64,000 bases of DNA from Solanum dulcamara. Taxonomy: Eukaryota; Streptophyta; Magnoliopsida; Solanales; Solanaceae. The translations under genes were made by a program, and so were the position numbers. Where the stretch lies: contig NC_077247.1 of the NCBI RefSeq assembly GCF_947179165.1, positions 46,172,935-46,236,934 on the forward strand, read 5' to 3'. Position 1 is the stretch's first letter. The number at the start of each line of letters is the position of its first letter. Shown one piece after another: positions 1 through 12,195 of the stretch. The notes beneath the pieces are model-generated. The model did no database searches, was not told where the DNA came from, and saw nothing but the letters and a program-made list of their open reading frames with translations.

Positions 1-44
1 TAAAGTTTGTAAACTTAATCTAAATATATTCTTTCATGTGTCAG

Positions 45-3000
45 GTGTAATACCCAGAGAGATTGGGAATCTTCATAAATTGGAGATACTTTATTTGCAA
101 TTTAACAAGTTAAGTGGTTCCATACCGGAAGTGCTCCTCAATATCTCTGCGCTAAGAGGGGTGTCACTTGCATACAATAACCTTTCGGGTAGTCTTCCAT
201 CTGCTTCAGGATACTGGGGAACAAATCTACTGCTTTTGAATCTTGGTGAAAACAACTTTGGTGGAGTTATACCCGCCTCAATCTCCAATTCATCAAATCT
301 AAAGGACTTATTGCTTAATGATAACAAATTCAGTGGCCAAATTCCTAACTCATTGAGGGATTTGAGGCATCTTGAATATCTGGAGTTATTCAATAATAAC
401 TTATCACTTCCGCATCTAAGTATCTTTGCTTCTTTGACGAACTGCAGAAATTTAACAAGTATATGGTTTGCGGATAATCCTCTGAATGGTGTTCTCCCGG
501 ATTCCATTGGCAATCTCTCCACTTCTATGGAAATATTTGATCTATCTCGTTCTGAAATTAGGGGTCAGATACCATTAGGGATTGGGAATTTAAGTAACTT
601 AAACACTTTGTTCCTATCCGGCAATGACTTGACTGGATCAGTACCAGCAACATTATGTGATTTACACATTCTTCAAGGGTTACGTCTTGATAATAATAGA
701 TTAAGTGAACCCTTGCCAGAGTGCCTTTGCAAATTGACGGAGTTGGTCTTCGTTAATTTGTCATATAATCACATTTCGGGTACGATACCATCTTGCATTG
801 GCAACGTTACCTCTTTGAGAAATATTTATCTAAATTCAAATAGGCTCACCAACATATCCATGAGTCTATGGAGCCTCAAAGATCTTTTGGTGCTTCACTT
901 GTCAAATAATTCTTTGGTCGGTTCTATACCTCCAGATTTTAGAAATTTGAATGCCATAACATCCATAGATCTGTCCCAGAATCACCTATCAGGAAGTATT
1001 CCCTCCACAATTGGAGACTTGCAGAATCTACTTTATCTTTCTTTGGCTTATAATGAGTTACAAGGATCTATTCCGGAGTCACTGGGGAAAATGATAAGTT
1101 TGGAATTGGTGAATCTATCCAATAATATTCTTTCAGGTACGATCCCAAAATCATTAGAGTCACTTCGATATCTGAAGGATTTCAATGTATCATTCAATAG
1201 ATTAGAAGGTGAAATCCCAAGTAAAGGACCTTTTCTCAACTTCACCTCTCAATCTTTTATGGGAAATGAAGAGTTATGTGGCGGTTTGCTTTTCCGACCT
1301 TGTATGACTTTTCATCATTCAAGGAGAAGCAAACTGCTTCTTATTATACTTGCCTCACTGGGAGCTGCAGTAATGGTATTTGGCTCAATTGCTGTGTTTA
1401 TGTTAAGGAGACGTGGGAATAGAAATGCTCCAACTCAAGCCGAATCCTTTCCTGCAACAACACTAACCAGGATTTCATATATTGAAATTGAAAGGGCAAC
1501 TCAAGGGTTTGACCAATGCAACTTGCTAGGCTCTGGAGGTTTTGGCTCTGTTTACAAGGGCATCTTTGCAAATGGGATGACTTTGGCAATCAAAGTGTTT
1601 AATTTACAGGTTGAAGGTGCATTGAAGAGTTTTGATGTTGAATGTGAAGTTTTACGCAACCTTCGTCATAGAAATCTTACCAAAGTTATCAGCAGTTGTA
1701 CTAACTTGGATTTTAAAGCATTACTTCTTGAGTATATGCCCAATGGAAGCCTAGAGCTGTGGTTACATTCTGATGATCGCTTCTTAAATATGATCCAAAG
1801 ATTAGACATAATGATCGATGTTGCATATGCTTTGGAATATCTCCACCATGGTTATGAAACAGTTGTTGTACATAGTGACCTGAAGCCTAGCAACGTCTTG
1901 CTTGATGAAAAGTTGGTCGGACATTTGAGTGACTTTGGCCTGACCAAGTTATTAGGAGAAGGGGAATCAATTGCTCATACTAAAACACTTGCCACGATGG
2001 GATACATTGCACCAGGTAACTTTCTTTTAGTCCTTTATTATCGCATATGATGTGTTATTTTACATCAAATAGTACTTAATAATTAGTTTGCTATTACGTC
2101 ACATTAAAACTGGGTGAAAACCTGAGTGGATAGTTTAATTAAAGAAAATGTAATGTATGACAGATTAAGCATGAAAAGAAATGGTATAGGAAACATCGAA
2201 ATATGACTATGTCAAACTCTATATTCATGCATCCACTATGATAAAGAAGAAGAAACATGTGGTAATATCGTTTCAAATTTTTTTAATCAAAAGTTCCCTC
2301 AAAGGAGATTAAATAGATAAGCCAAAGGAACATAGAAGGGGACTGTGCCTGACCTCAGTGATACAAATGTACTATACTAGGAATGAGTCAAAGAAGAAAG
2401 GAAAAAACAAAAGAAAAACGAAAGGTTTCCCACATCAATTAAGCATACAAAAAGATATCCAAATTCTAGGATTTTACAGAAAGCAGAGAAGACTACTCAG
2501 CCAGGATCAAAAAGAAAGTTGTTCTCTTCACTTGGATTCTAATGTTAGTCTTACCAACTACATCATTCTTCAACGTGGATATAATCTTAAACGGAAGATT
2601 TATAGCCTCAAGTGAAGAAGGAGTCATTTTGCACTATTCAGCCATGTTAGCGAGCATGTCAGCAGGAGTGTTACCTTCTCTTAAGGTATGTGTGAAAGTG
2701 AAATGGCCAAGTGAGCTCATAGATTGGATCTGCCTAATATCATCTTTAATCTGTTAGAAGTGCTATTGTTTCAATTGATTGCCTTACACTTGTTTCATTC
2801 CCATTATACCTTTCAGTTTTTAAAGCTTTTATCTACTCAAGGTAGATTCAACTATAAATATGTATATATATATATATATATAGGCGCGCACACACACACA
2901 CATACATGTATACTATTTTCATTTCTTTATCTGGCTTGTCAAGAAACTAAATACTCTGGTATAATTGGATCAGAGTATGGATCAGTAGGATTAGTTTCCA

Positions 3001-3317
3001 GAAGATGTGATGTGTACAGCTACGGCATTATGCTCATGGAAACTTTCACAAGGAAAAGGCCATATGATGAAATGTTTCAAGAAAATTTGAACATGAGGAG
3101 TTGGGTCTGTAATTCACTACCTGTAGCACCAGATGATATTATTGATGACACCTTATTCCAACTTGAAGAGATTGATTTTGACAAAAAGATGTGTTGTGTA
3201 TCCTCTATTTTGGAGTTGGCATTGAATTGCACAGCTGAATCTCCAAATGAGAGGCTCAACATGAAAGATGTCCTGGCAAATATCAAGAAGATCAAGCATG
3301 AATTTCTTTGCGGATGA
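45..3317 (+). CDS. LRR-XII receptor-like kinase, copy 1 (5' end outside window)
   Basis: Plasma-membrane receptor kinase of the EFR/FLS2/Xa21-like subfamily XII; only the 3' part is in the window. Inferred exons are 45-2015 and 2974-3317. The first exon opens after a cag acceptor in the same phase (phase 1, completing a Gly codon) as the internal exons of the two paralogues downstream. About 16 LRRs of 24 residues (45 to ~1260) precede a short Cys-containing cap, a transmembrane segment near 1335-1400 followed by basic residues, and a kinase domain from ~1500. The glycine loop GSGGFGSVYKG, the AIK lysine, DFG and GYIAP are present. The catalytic loop reads HSDLKPSN where the paralogues have HCDLKPSN, so it is a non-RD kinase with an extra Cys-to-Ser change. 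The frame is open through both exons to the stop at 3315-3317. The kinase-domain intron is 958 bp against 92-95 bp in the paralogues, because of inserted repeat DNA. Function as an immune receptor is family knowledge; the ligand is unknown. Confidence 0.9.
2634..2757 (-). mobile_element. LINE RNase H (RVT_3-like) 3' remnant inside the copy 1 kinase intron
   Basis: Read on the minus strand, this part of the intron encodes the end of a plant non-LTR-type RNase H domain, including HTLREGNTPADMLANMAE followed by a stop at 2634-2636. The likely 3' tail continues leftwards towards ~2300. It is antisense to the host gene. No complete element ends or target duplication were found, so its full extent is uncertain. 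Confidence 0.6.
2861..2906. repeat. Compound (TA)n/(CA)n microsatellite
   Basis: An alternating TA tract passes into gcgcgcacacacacac within the long intron of the first receptor kinase, about 70 bp before the last exon. It is a simple-sequence repeat likely to vary in length between accessions. Confidence 0.9.
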
Positions 3318-4794
3318 TGTAACAAGGTTTATTTGACGGTAGAGTATCCAACTTTTTAAAACATTCTAATGTCATATAGAGATATTATTTCCCATTTCAG
3401 GAATAGAAAGATTACTGTCTTCACTATACCATGTAGAAATGGTTTTTTTCCATAATAATGATAATAATAATTATTATTATTAATTATTATTATTATTATT
3501 ATTAAATCAAAGAGAACTTTATGAGCGAGTAAAATAAATCAAGACTTCATTAGTACCAACATTTAGAAATTATGATGAAGGGAAGTAAACAACTCATGTA
3601 TCCATTACAATTAGTTTATTTTTGTGTGCGCTATGAGTTTTTATCTACAATGACTGCCTACTCAAGTTTGATGCCATCTAAAATTTGTACAGGTAGTGCC
3701 ACCTTTCATGCTTGGCGTTGGCAAATTTGGGTGACACCAATTGAGTTGCCAACAAACATTTGATCTTAGATTTGGCCTTCTCTTATTTCTTGTGCCTTTC
3801 TCTTGTGAATGTTTCAAGTTTGACTGTGTATATGTAACAAATTTAATATATAAGATGTGTACTAAAGTATAATACAGGTGACCATAAATTATCATTGAGA
3901 TATCAGCTTCAATAGTCTATGAAGAGCAGTGTAAAATGTTGAACTGTAGCTTAGGCTCTTTTAGTTATCAAGTTGAACGGAGTTGTCACAATGAACTGTA
4001 GATTGAAAGCACAAATGCAATCCATATTTTTCACTCTCATAGGTCACAATTGAGATTGAGACATAACCCCCAAATGTTTAAGGTGGGTTTAACAAAAAAC
4101 TGAAAGACTGAAAAGTCCTTTTCCAACAACTTAGATTACCCGCTCAATCAATAACACTAGGCAACTCAAATCCAATGACTTCCAGTAAAAATCCAACATT
4201 GCCTGGAACACCAAATAGCAGTCAATGAACATACATAAGAATTCAGAAACAACTTTCACTTCATTACTATATCATTTGGCTTGGGTTTCTTACTTAATTC
4301 ATCCAATATTGACCCTTAACAGCTGGAAAGTTTCTTTTTTCAATTTTCCATAGTTCCATTCACTGGCAAAGACAGCACCGGCAAAGACAGCATGACAGCT
4401 ACCATAATCACACTCTGCTAATAAAAAAGCTTCACTCTCTTTGTGGTCCAGTATATTAATAATATCTGCACTAATCCCATAACTAAAACCCAGAGATATC
4501 TTTCCATTAATCCCATAACCAATACAAAAGCTTCACTCTCCAATTAATATTATCTGTTTGTTGCACAATCAGGGTGAATTGTATTGAGTAGAGATCATAT
4601 AGTTGGTCCAATCCCCAGATGCCTTGGGAAATTGAACTCTGTAAAAAGTTTTACTTGGATTCAAATAGGCAATTCGTCTATAGTTTTTGAGCAGGGGTGT
4701 GATTCCTTCAAAAAAAATTGAGTTTCTTTATTATATTGAATATAAGTTACAGCATATACCTTCAACCTCTGGGGGACTCTCACACTCCCTTCCC
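3318..4794. other. Intergenic, no gene seen
   Basis: This stretch is AT-rich with no long open frame showing recognisable protein features. It contains an (AAT/ATT)n simple repeat at about 3456-3505, just downstream of the first receptor kinase. Confidence 0.7.
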
Positions 4795-4974
4795 ACCCCT
4801 GCGTATCAAGGATTTTTCATTTTTTTTGGTGAAGAAATTAAATTCTATTAGAAAGGCATCAAGGAGATGCAAAGTTACAAGGAAAATAAAGAGCTGCATC
4901 AAACAAAATAAAATAAAGTGAAGCTAGCTGAGCAAAAATCTGTAAACAGCCAAAACCCCTGCATATCAAGGATT
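4795..4974 (-). mobile_element. Short retroposon insertion (140 bp) with 20-bp target duplication
   Basis: The 20-bp direct repeats at 4795-4814 and 4955-4974 (starting acccctgc, one mismatch) enclose 140 bp. The insert begins with a T-rich run (tttcattttttttgg), which is a poly(A) tail on the minus strand. A tail plus a long target duplication is the signature of target-primed reverse transcription. The insert is too short to be autonomous, so it is either a 5'-truncated LINE end or a SINE of a family I do not recognise. Confidence 0.7.
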
Positions 4975-5930
4975 GTACATCTAGAGTATGAAGAATATAA
5001 TATGGAGGGCCCAATATTGAGTAAACCACCAACAGAGATGGGTTTGGAACAGATCCATATTAAGATAATGGACCTTGGGTGCAACCTCAAAAGCTAGCTT
5101 ATGAGTTAAGTATTACCCAAGACCATAGAAGAAAACTACTTCTCATATCCTCAGCGAAACAACTAATGAATATTGAAAGCAGGTTATACAGCTTCTTGAA
5201 CAATGCAGTACACTCTGAGAAAGATCACAAGTTCGGCAAAATCTTGCCAGACCCTATATACGAACCAGTAGACTTAACTTTAGCAAATGGTATTCAGACA
5301 TCAAAGTTCAAGACCTAGTAATTGGAGTACAATTAACCCATCAGGGAATTTTAGAATTCACTTCATTAGTGGCGGGTAGTGAAGGCGTTTTAACCTTCAC
5401 CACATGTCTTGGGCCAGAAAATTAAATCCTATTAAGGCTTCCCAAGATTCTACTTCTTCAATTTTGACCCAGTTCTCTATAGAAGAGATGCTCTTTAGAG
5501 CTCATCTTCTGGGCATATAAATAAGAGAAGTGTATACCTCAAAGATAATTAAGTCACTCACTTAAAAATGTCTTTACTTTGGTTGCTCAAATGATAAACA
5601 TTCTCCACTTCCAACACTAAGGTTGTGGGTCCGAGTAAGGAGCAAAAATAAAAAGTGGGAGCTCTAGAAGGGGTAAGAAAAAAAAGAACTTTTTACTTCT
5701 TGAACTTGTACTGAGTAATGCTTTGACTTCCATCAATTTCCAAAGCACAGTACACAAACCAAGGTGATTATTAGATTTCAAGACACAAGAAATGAGTTAC
5801 TCTCATATGATTTTTCTGAAAGATGAGACAACATCAACACAGTTGGAATAAGAACTTCGCTATTTCTATGACTTGTATATCCACAAGCACTTAAGGAAAT
5901 ACTTACTGCTGCAAAATTGTTGCAATTTAT
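4975..5930. other. Intergenic / 3' flank of the Ycf20-like gene, nothing recognised
   Basis: No open frame with family features was found on either strand. The right-hand part must contain the 3' UTR of the minus-strand Ycf20-like gene; no polyadenylation site was assigned. Confidence 0.6.
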
Positions 5931-6413
5931 TCAGCTGGCAAGTTTGAAGGCATCGATGAACAGACCATACGTAAAACCCATCTTGAAGTTGTTCAAAAGA
6001 GCAATCGGAAAAGTCACCTTAAGCCGACTGTAGTAGAATCGCGTCACATACTCAGTAATTAAGACGCACACTACGGCAGCAATCACATCATTCACTCCTA
6101 AAGCTCCAAAAGATAGAGAAATTGTCTGCGCCACATAAAATCCACCCAGCAATGATATACCTCCAAAAAGTGCCCTCCGTGAAGGACTTTTGAAATAATT
6201 TCTCGAAATCTCTGGAACAATACGAATAATGTCAATTAGCCTCCGAGGAGGACCTCCTCCATTATCTTGCACAGCTTGAATTCTGAACAATCTCGATGAT
6301 GATCTTGATGGCTCATTTGCCCTAGGTAAAGCCCCAATTTTTGGACCAATGCCATATCGAATTAGGGCTGTAGATGTTAAAGCTAGAGAATGAGTCATTT
6401 GATATTTATGCAA
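5931..6413 (-). CDS. Ycf20-like protein (DUF565), plastid-targeted
   Basis: A single-exon frame of 160 aa. The first ~50 residues are rich in Ser, Arg and Ala and poor in acidic residues, as in a chloroplast transit peptide. The rest is the Ycf20/DUF565 core: a short basic stretch (PSRRALFGG), a hydrophobic segment GGFYVAQTISLSFGALG, a second segment AAVVCVLITEYVTRFYY, and the C-terminal LLNNFKMGFTYGLFIDAFKL typical of the family. Nuclear Ycf20-like proteins in Arabidopsis (NPQ6/NPQ7) act in thylakoid non-photochemical quenching, so this is probably a thylakoid membrane protein; that role is transferred from the family. A second in-frame Met lies five residues in, so the exact start is open. 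It lies opposite in strand to the receptor kinases and is unrelated to them. Confidence 0.85.
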   Translation of the reverse strand: MHKYQMTHSLALTSTALIRYGIGPKIGALPRANEPSRSSSRLFRIQAVQDNGGGPPRRLIDIIRIVPEISRNYFKSPSRRALFGGISLLGGFYVAQTISLSFGALGVNDVIAAVVCVLITEYVTRFYYSRLKVTFPIALLNNFKMGFTYGLFIDAFKLAS

Positions 6414-7184
6414 TTAAAGGGAACAGAATACAGGATGGATGAATGATTCAGCAACTATTGATTGATTGAACAATATAAAAGATGGAGAAATACAAACATG
6501 ATACCCAATCCCCATTTTTTGTTTTCCTTAAATGCCCCTGATTTGAACACTAGCAACAAATTAATAATGAGCACCTTTTTGTCATTTTGAAAATAATCAA
6601 ATGTCGTATTAATTACTTGAATAATTATTTCTTATCTACCTATCAAACATAGTAGAAATTATATAAAAATTTAATATATAAATAATTTATTTCTTCTCCA
6701 GCTTTCAAACGACCCCTTATTGCTCCATTTATTGAACAATGGATTCTTATTCCGATTTCTCAAATAGTCACTTAATTTATTTTCTGAGATAATAACTATT
6801 AATTAAGTGACAAATGAAATCTATTTTATGTTGCTGCAGCTTCTTTCTTCACTATTCCAAACTGATAAGTAATAACCATAATTAAGATGTAAGAACAATT
6901 AATTTAAAGAAAAGTATATTCGAAGGATCTGAAGCTCGTAAACACCTCTATAATTTGTCACATATTTTGTAAAGACATGTTCAATGTTTCAGACGAAACT
7001 CATTTGAGTCCATCATCTTTCTTGAATTTGTGAGCGTTAAGTCAACACACACACACATATATATATATATAACATGGTATTTTTAGTACTCGCATAACAC
7101 ACATCCAAACCTGTTGCCAACGACACCTTAGTGTTAACGGGAATTATGCCTGAATGGTGATCCAGGGAGTCATCTATGTGCTAC
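6414..7184. other. Intergenic, 5' flank of the Ycf20-like gene
   Basis: AT-rich DNA without recognisable coding content. It contains a (CA)n(TA)n simple repeat at about 7044-7071. The promoter of the minus-strand Ycf20-like gene should lie near 6415-6700, but I could not assign a specific box. Confidence 0.6.
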
Positions 7185-7264
7185 TGCAGAAGATGGAATT
7201 TCTAATATTCTATTGAGATTCAGATATCGGTTATCTAGAGATATTGGATGCACACAACTGTAGA
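7185..7264 (+). pseudogene. Relic of an LRR-RLK exon
   Basis: The stretch 7233-7264 (atctagagatattggatgc and onwards) differs by about one base from 14522-14553, inside exon 2 of the third receptor kinase (coding NLEILDAQNCS). Weaker similarity extends left to ~7216, and perhaps to the splice acceptor equivalent near 7185. The surrounding sequence has no continued LRR frame, so this is a broken fragment of a further gene copy or a conversion/transposition scrap. Confidence 0.55.
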
Positions 7265-8296
7265 GGGGTGAATCTAGTATATTGGGTGCAGGTTTTAGGA
7301 CCTAGTAATTTTTGCGGACCTTACATTTATATTGAGAAATTTATTCAATATATAAGAAATATTTATTGGAAACGAATAACAAATTATTCACAATAGTATT
7401 GAAGGAACCTTAATGGATTATTGAAAAACCCATAAATTTAAAATACCGATCTCCCACCTAAGTAGTTTTTTATCAGATTCATCAGAAAGTACTGTTTGCA
7501 ACAAATTTTAAAGTGATGAAAAATAAATTGCAATCACAAATAAAATATGAATAAACAAAAAATATTTTGTTGATAAACAATGTGGGTACAATTCTGTTCC
7601 TCTCTTGATTCTTCTCTTTGGATTTCTCCGTGATTCGAGGGATGTTAGTGGCGTATTACTAAAACTAAGATGATTTGGATTTGATCAACATCGTGATTCG
7701 AAGGCCTTTAGTGATGTATTTCTCGAACTAGCCAGGATGACTTGATCTCTATGATAGGATTTATAAATCTTCTTTCAAGTATTTAATTATCAAGAAGAGT
7801 TTGACATATTTTAACCTCTTTATGAATATTCTATGAATTTTGTGGAATTTTCAAGATGTCTTTTCAATTGAATATAATACCCTTTATACATGCATGAATT
7901 AGAGTTTAGGGTAAAGTAGCATCCAAGAAATCCTAACTGAAATACGACTTGTGTCGTAGAGTCCTACAAAATTCTCTGTCTACAAGTACCAAGGCGGGTT
8001 TTAATCGTTATATTTAAGGATTTGAAAGGTCCCCTTTTGGCTGTTCTGCAGCGTTTACTTGACTTCAGGAATGATTATATTCACCATTTATGTAGTTTTG
8101 TTTTTTTTCCTCATATAATCTTACCCCACAAACCAAATATATCAAAGTCTATCTAATTCTGTGAAGAATGAGACATATACAAACATCACTAAATATAGTC
8201 TTCGACAAAAAAATAAAAGGAGAAGTTTGAAACATTTTTATATATCCCAAATCCTCATTGCACAACTTCAAATAGCCAAGTTCAATTCTCAAAGCA
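7265..8296. other. Intergenic, upstream region of LRR-RLK copy 2
   Basis: No gene seen. Two similar short units (gtgattcgagg at ~7632 and gtgattcgaagg at ~7693, each followed by a related sequence) suggest an old repeat or solo-LTR remnant, but I found no clear ends. A TATA-like ttttatatatccc lies at about 8235-8247, some 50-60 bp before the ATG. Confidence 0.4.
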
Positions 8297-11200
8297 ATGA
8301 CACTCATGGTGAAATGCTTGTTCTATTCTCAATTAGCATCTTTGTTGCTCCAATTTATAATGACTAGCTCAGCCATCAAGACAGAAACCAATATTACAAC
8401 TGATCAATTCGCGCTTTTTTCCTTGAAATCTCAGATCATTTCTGACCCTTTTCAGTTCGTCACCAAAAGCTGGTCTCAGGACACTTCTGTTTGCAATTGG
8501 ATTGGAGTCACTTGTGGCTCTAGGCACAATAGAGTTACTTCCTTGAACATCTCTAACATGGGTATAACAGGAACCATTCTGCAATTTTTTGGGAACCTCA
8601 CATTTCTTGTTTCTGTTGACTTGACAAGTAACAATTTCTATGGCAATCTGCCTTTAGAAATGGCTAGTTTGCGTCGATTGAAGCTTATGAGATTTAGTTA
8701 TAATAATTTTAGTGGTGAAGTTCCTTTGTGGTTCGGTTTCTTAGCTCAACTTCAAGTTCTTACTCTCAGGAATAATAGTTTTACTGGTTTAATCCCGTCT
8801 TCACTTTCTAACATTTCTAATCTTGCAACTTTGGATTTAGCCTTCAATGCTTTAGAGGGACAGATCCCAAAAGATATTGGAAATCTTAAAAAATTGAGGG
8901 GTTTAAACCTGGGAAGTAACAATCTTACAGGTTCTGTTCCTCCATCCTTATCAAATGCCACGAAGCTGGAAACTTTGATTCTTTCTAACAATTTCCTTCA
9001 TGGAAACATCCCAAATGAGATCGGTGATCTTCACAACCTGAACTGGTTGACTATAGAAACTAATCAGCTTACAGGTTCTATACCGTTCTCAATTTTCAAT
9101 ATTTCCACACTTGAGATTATTGGATTTTCCGAAAATGGTTTATCTGGTGACGTCCCTACTGATTTATGTGATCATCTTCCGATACTCAAAGGGCTCTATC
9201 TTTCTTTTAATAAGCTACAAGGTCATATGCCACAAAGCTTGTCAAGATGTTACGAACTTCAGCTATTGTCTTTGTCGAATAATGAATTTGATGGACCGAT
9301 ATATAGTGAAATTGGGATGTTAAGTAACTTGCAGACCTTATATCTTGGTTTTAACCGTTTCACAGGTATGATACAAGGTCTTCTATTTTTTATGAGGTCT
9401 TTTTTTTTCCTTTTTAAGCTACTTATACAAGATGCTGTCACATGATTGCAGGGGAAATACCACAGGAAATTGGGGATCTTGTTAATTTGGTGATGATAGG
9501 CATGGAGAAAAACCAGCTTACCGGCTCTATACCCAAGTCCATATTCAATATTTCCTCACTACAACTTCTGTCACTGCAAAACAACAAGCTTACTGGATCA
9601 TTACCGAGGGAGATTGGAAATTTTACTATGCTTCAAGGTCTATATCTTGGTCAAAACATGCTTACAGGTATGTAGAAGATAAAAAATAAAAGCTTTCTAA
9701 GCTAAAATACCTATAGCTAAAGATCATTGGTACTGTATAACTTTTGCAGGTAAAATACCAAAAGAGGTAAGCAATCTCATTCAGTTGGTGGACTTTGATT
9801 TGGGGAGTAACAGATTCAGTGGTTCATTTCCTATGGGGATTTTCAACATCTCAGGACTGAGATTGATTGATCTTACAGATAGTACTTTATCGGGAACCCT
9901 CCCATCGAATATAGGTTCTATGCTTCCCAACATTGAACTTCTTTATCTAGGTGGTCTAACGAACCTTGCTGGGACTGTGCCTTATTCCCTCTCAAATTGT
10001 TCAAAACTAACTGTTCTAGACCTTTCACACAACAAACTCTCTGGCTCGATTCCCAACTCCCTTGGAGACTTAACACTCCTAGAGACCCTAAACTTGATGG
10101 AAAACAATTTAAGCAGTGACCAATCTTCTCAAGAACTTAGCTTCTTAACTTCATTGACAAATTGCAGAAATCTAAAAGAACTGAGTCTTTCCTTTAATCC
10201 TCTTAATGGTATGCTTCCAGTCTCAGTTGGGAACCTTTCAACTTCTCTTGAAAAGATTTTAGCTTCCAATTGCAAAATTAAAGGGGGAATTCCAAATGAA
10301 ATTGGGAATTTAAGCAGCGTAATCTTCTTGTATCTATACGGGAACAGCCTGACTGGACCAATTCCCGTGACACTTAGCAGCTTAGGCAGGCTTCAGCAAT
10401 TCTCTTTGGCTAACAACAGGCTAAAAGGATCTATTGGAGAGAGCCTATGTAAATTGCAGAACTTGGGTAACATATACTTGGGTGAAAATCAATTCTCAGG
10501 ACTTATTCCTGAATGTTTAGGGAATGTTACTTCCCTTAGGGGCTTAGAACTCAATTCCAACAGCTTGAGTTCCAATATACCATCAAGCTTAGGTAACCTC
10601 AAAGATCTTCTGGAGCTCGACTTATCGTCTAACAACATGAGTGGTTCTTTACCTGCAGAAATTGGAAATCTAATGGTTGCAATTCGTATAGATCTTTCGC
10701 AGAATCAATTTTCAAATGGTATTCCAAGAGAAATTGGAGACATGCAAAATCTGATACATCTTTCTTTGGCACAAAACAAGCTGCAAGGATCTATACCTGA
10801 CTCAATTGGTAGCATACCGAGTTTGGAATTTCTAGACCTCTCGAATAACAATCTATCTGGATCAATTCCGATGTCCTTAGAGAATCTTCGATATCTCAAC
10901 TATTTCAATGTTTCCTTCAACAGCTTGCAGGGTGAGATTCCCTTTAGTGGTCCTTTCAAGAACCTTTCTGGCCAGTCATTCATGTTCAATGAAGCATTAT
11001 GTGGTGCTCCAAGATTCCGTGTCCCTCCTTGCCCCACTTCTTCAAACCGTAGATCAAAGAGGAAGAAGTTACTTCTGATAGTCTTTCCTCTACTGGGAGC
11101 TGCTGTGATAATTGTTATTGTAATATTGGCATTTGTGTGGATGAGGTACAGAAGAGAAGGAAATGTTCCAGTCCAAGCTGATTTGTTGACTACAAGGGGA

Positions 11201-12195
11201 AGAATTTCATACTATGACATAGTACAAGCCACTAATGATTTTAGTGAAAGTAATTTCATTGGTTCAGGGAGTTTTGGTTCTGTTTACAAAGGAATTCTCA
11301 GAGATGGGACTACCATTGCAGTTAAAGTTTTCAACCTACAAGTTGAAGGTGCATTCAAGAGTTTTGAAACAGAATGTGAAGTTTTTCGCAGCCTTCGCCA
11401 CAGGAATCTCACCAAAGTCATTAGTAGTTGCTCCAATCTTGATTTCAAGGCTTTAGTGCTCGAGTACATGCCTAATGGGAGCCTTGAAAAGTGGTTGTAT
11501 TCGCACAACTACTTCTTAGACATCCTGCAAAGACTAAGCATAATGATAGATGTGGCATATGCATTGGAATATCTCCACCATGGTTGCTCAGCACCTGTGA
11601 TTCATTGTGATCTGAAGCCTAGCAATGTCTTGCTAGATGAAAACATGGTCGCTCATGTAAGTGACTTTGGCATTTCTAAACTACTCGGTGAAGGTGAGAG
11701 TGATTTACACACTAAAACCTTAGCAACATTCGGTTACATTGCACCAGGTAAATCTCTTATACTTCTTGTTTCAGTATTCTATCTTCATTTTCCTTTTCTC
11801 ACGATGAAATGATAAACCATAAGTGTGATTTTATTGTAGAGTATGGAAGGGAAGGATTGGTGTCGCTAAAATGTGATGTCTATAGTTATGGGATCATGCT
11901 GATGGAAACATTTACGAGGAGAAGGCCTGAAGATGAAATATTTGATGGAGAACTTAGTTTAAAGAAATGGGTGAGTGATTCACTCCCAGAGGAAACAAGC
12001 AAAGTTGTAGATGCGAATTTGCTAAAGCCAGAAGACAAGAAATTCATGGACAAGATAGATTGTGTAGCATCCATCATGAAAGTGGCACTAGATTGCTCCG
12101 CTGAATCTCCTGAAGAAAGGATCAACATGAAAGATGTCGTAGGAATGCTAAAAAAGATCAAGATTCAACTTCTTTCATGTTCTGCAAGTACATAA
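8297..12195 (+). CDS. LRR-XII receptor-like kinase, copy 2 (complete, ~1212 aa)
   Basis: Inferred exons are 8297-9365, 9452-9667, 9750-11747 and 11840-12195; all introns are GT-AG, and all are phase 1. The product has an N-terminal hydrophobic signal peptide (about residues 1-26), an LRR-NT domain with the capping motif VCNWIGVTC, roughly 30 24-residue LRRs, a transmembrane helix near residues 868-892 and a Ser/Thr kinase from ~920. GSGSFGSVYKG, AVK, HCDLKPSN (~1046, non-RD) and DFG (~1065) are intact. Exon 2 is exactly 216 nt, that is three LRRs. The family includes EFR, FLS2 and Xa21, which perceive microbial peptides; this one's ligand is unknown. Start choice: the first ATG in frame gives a signal peptide; an ATG nine bases downstream would serve equally. 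It lies tandem with copies 1 and 3 on the same strand. Confidence 0.93.

Noticed and set aside
91..522. Minus-strand open frame opposite the LRRs of copy 1, and similar ones at 1048, 8752, 10705 and 13726
   Set aside because: These are antisense shadows of the LRR repeats; they repeat the same Pro/Leu-rich pattern because the sense repeats are periodic, and none has its own family features.
2724..2960. Long frame joining intron sequence to the last exon of copy 1
   Set aside because: It translates the TA/CA microsatellite (YIYIYIGAHTHTH) and simply runs into the true exon; the acceptor at 2971-2973 matches the paralogues.
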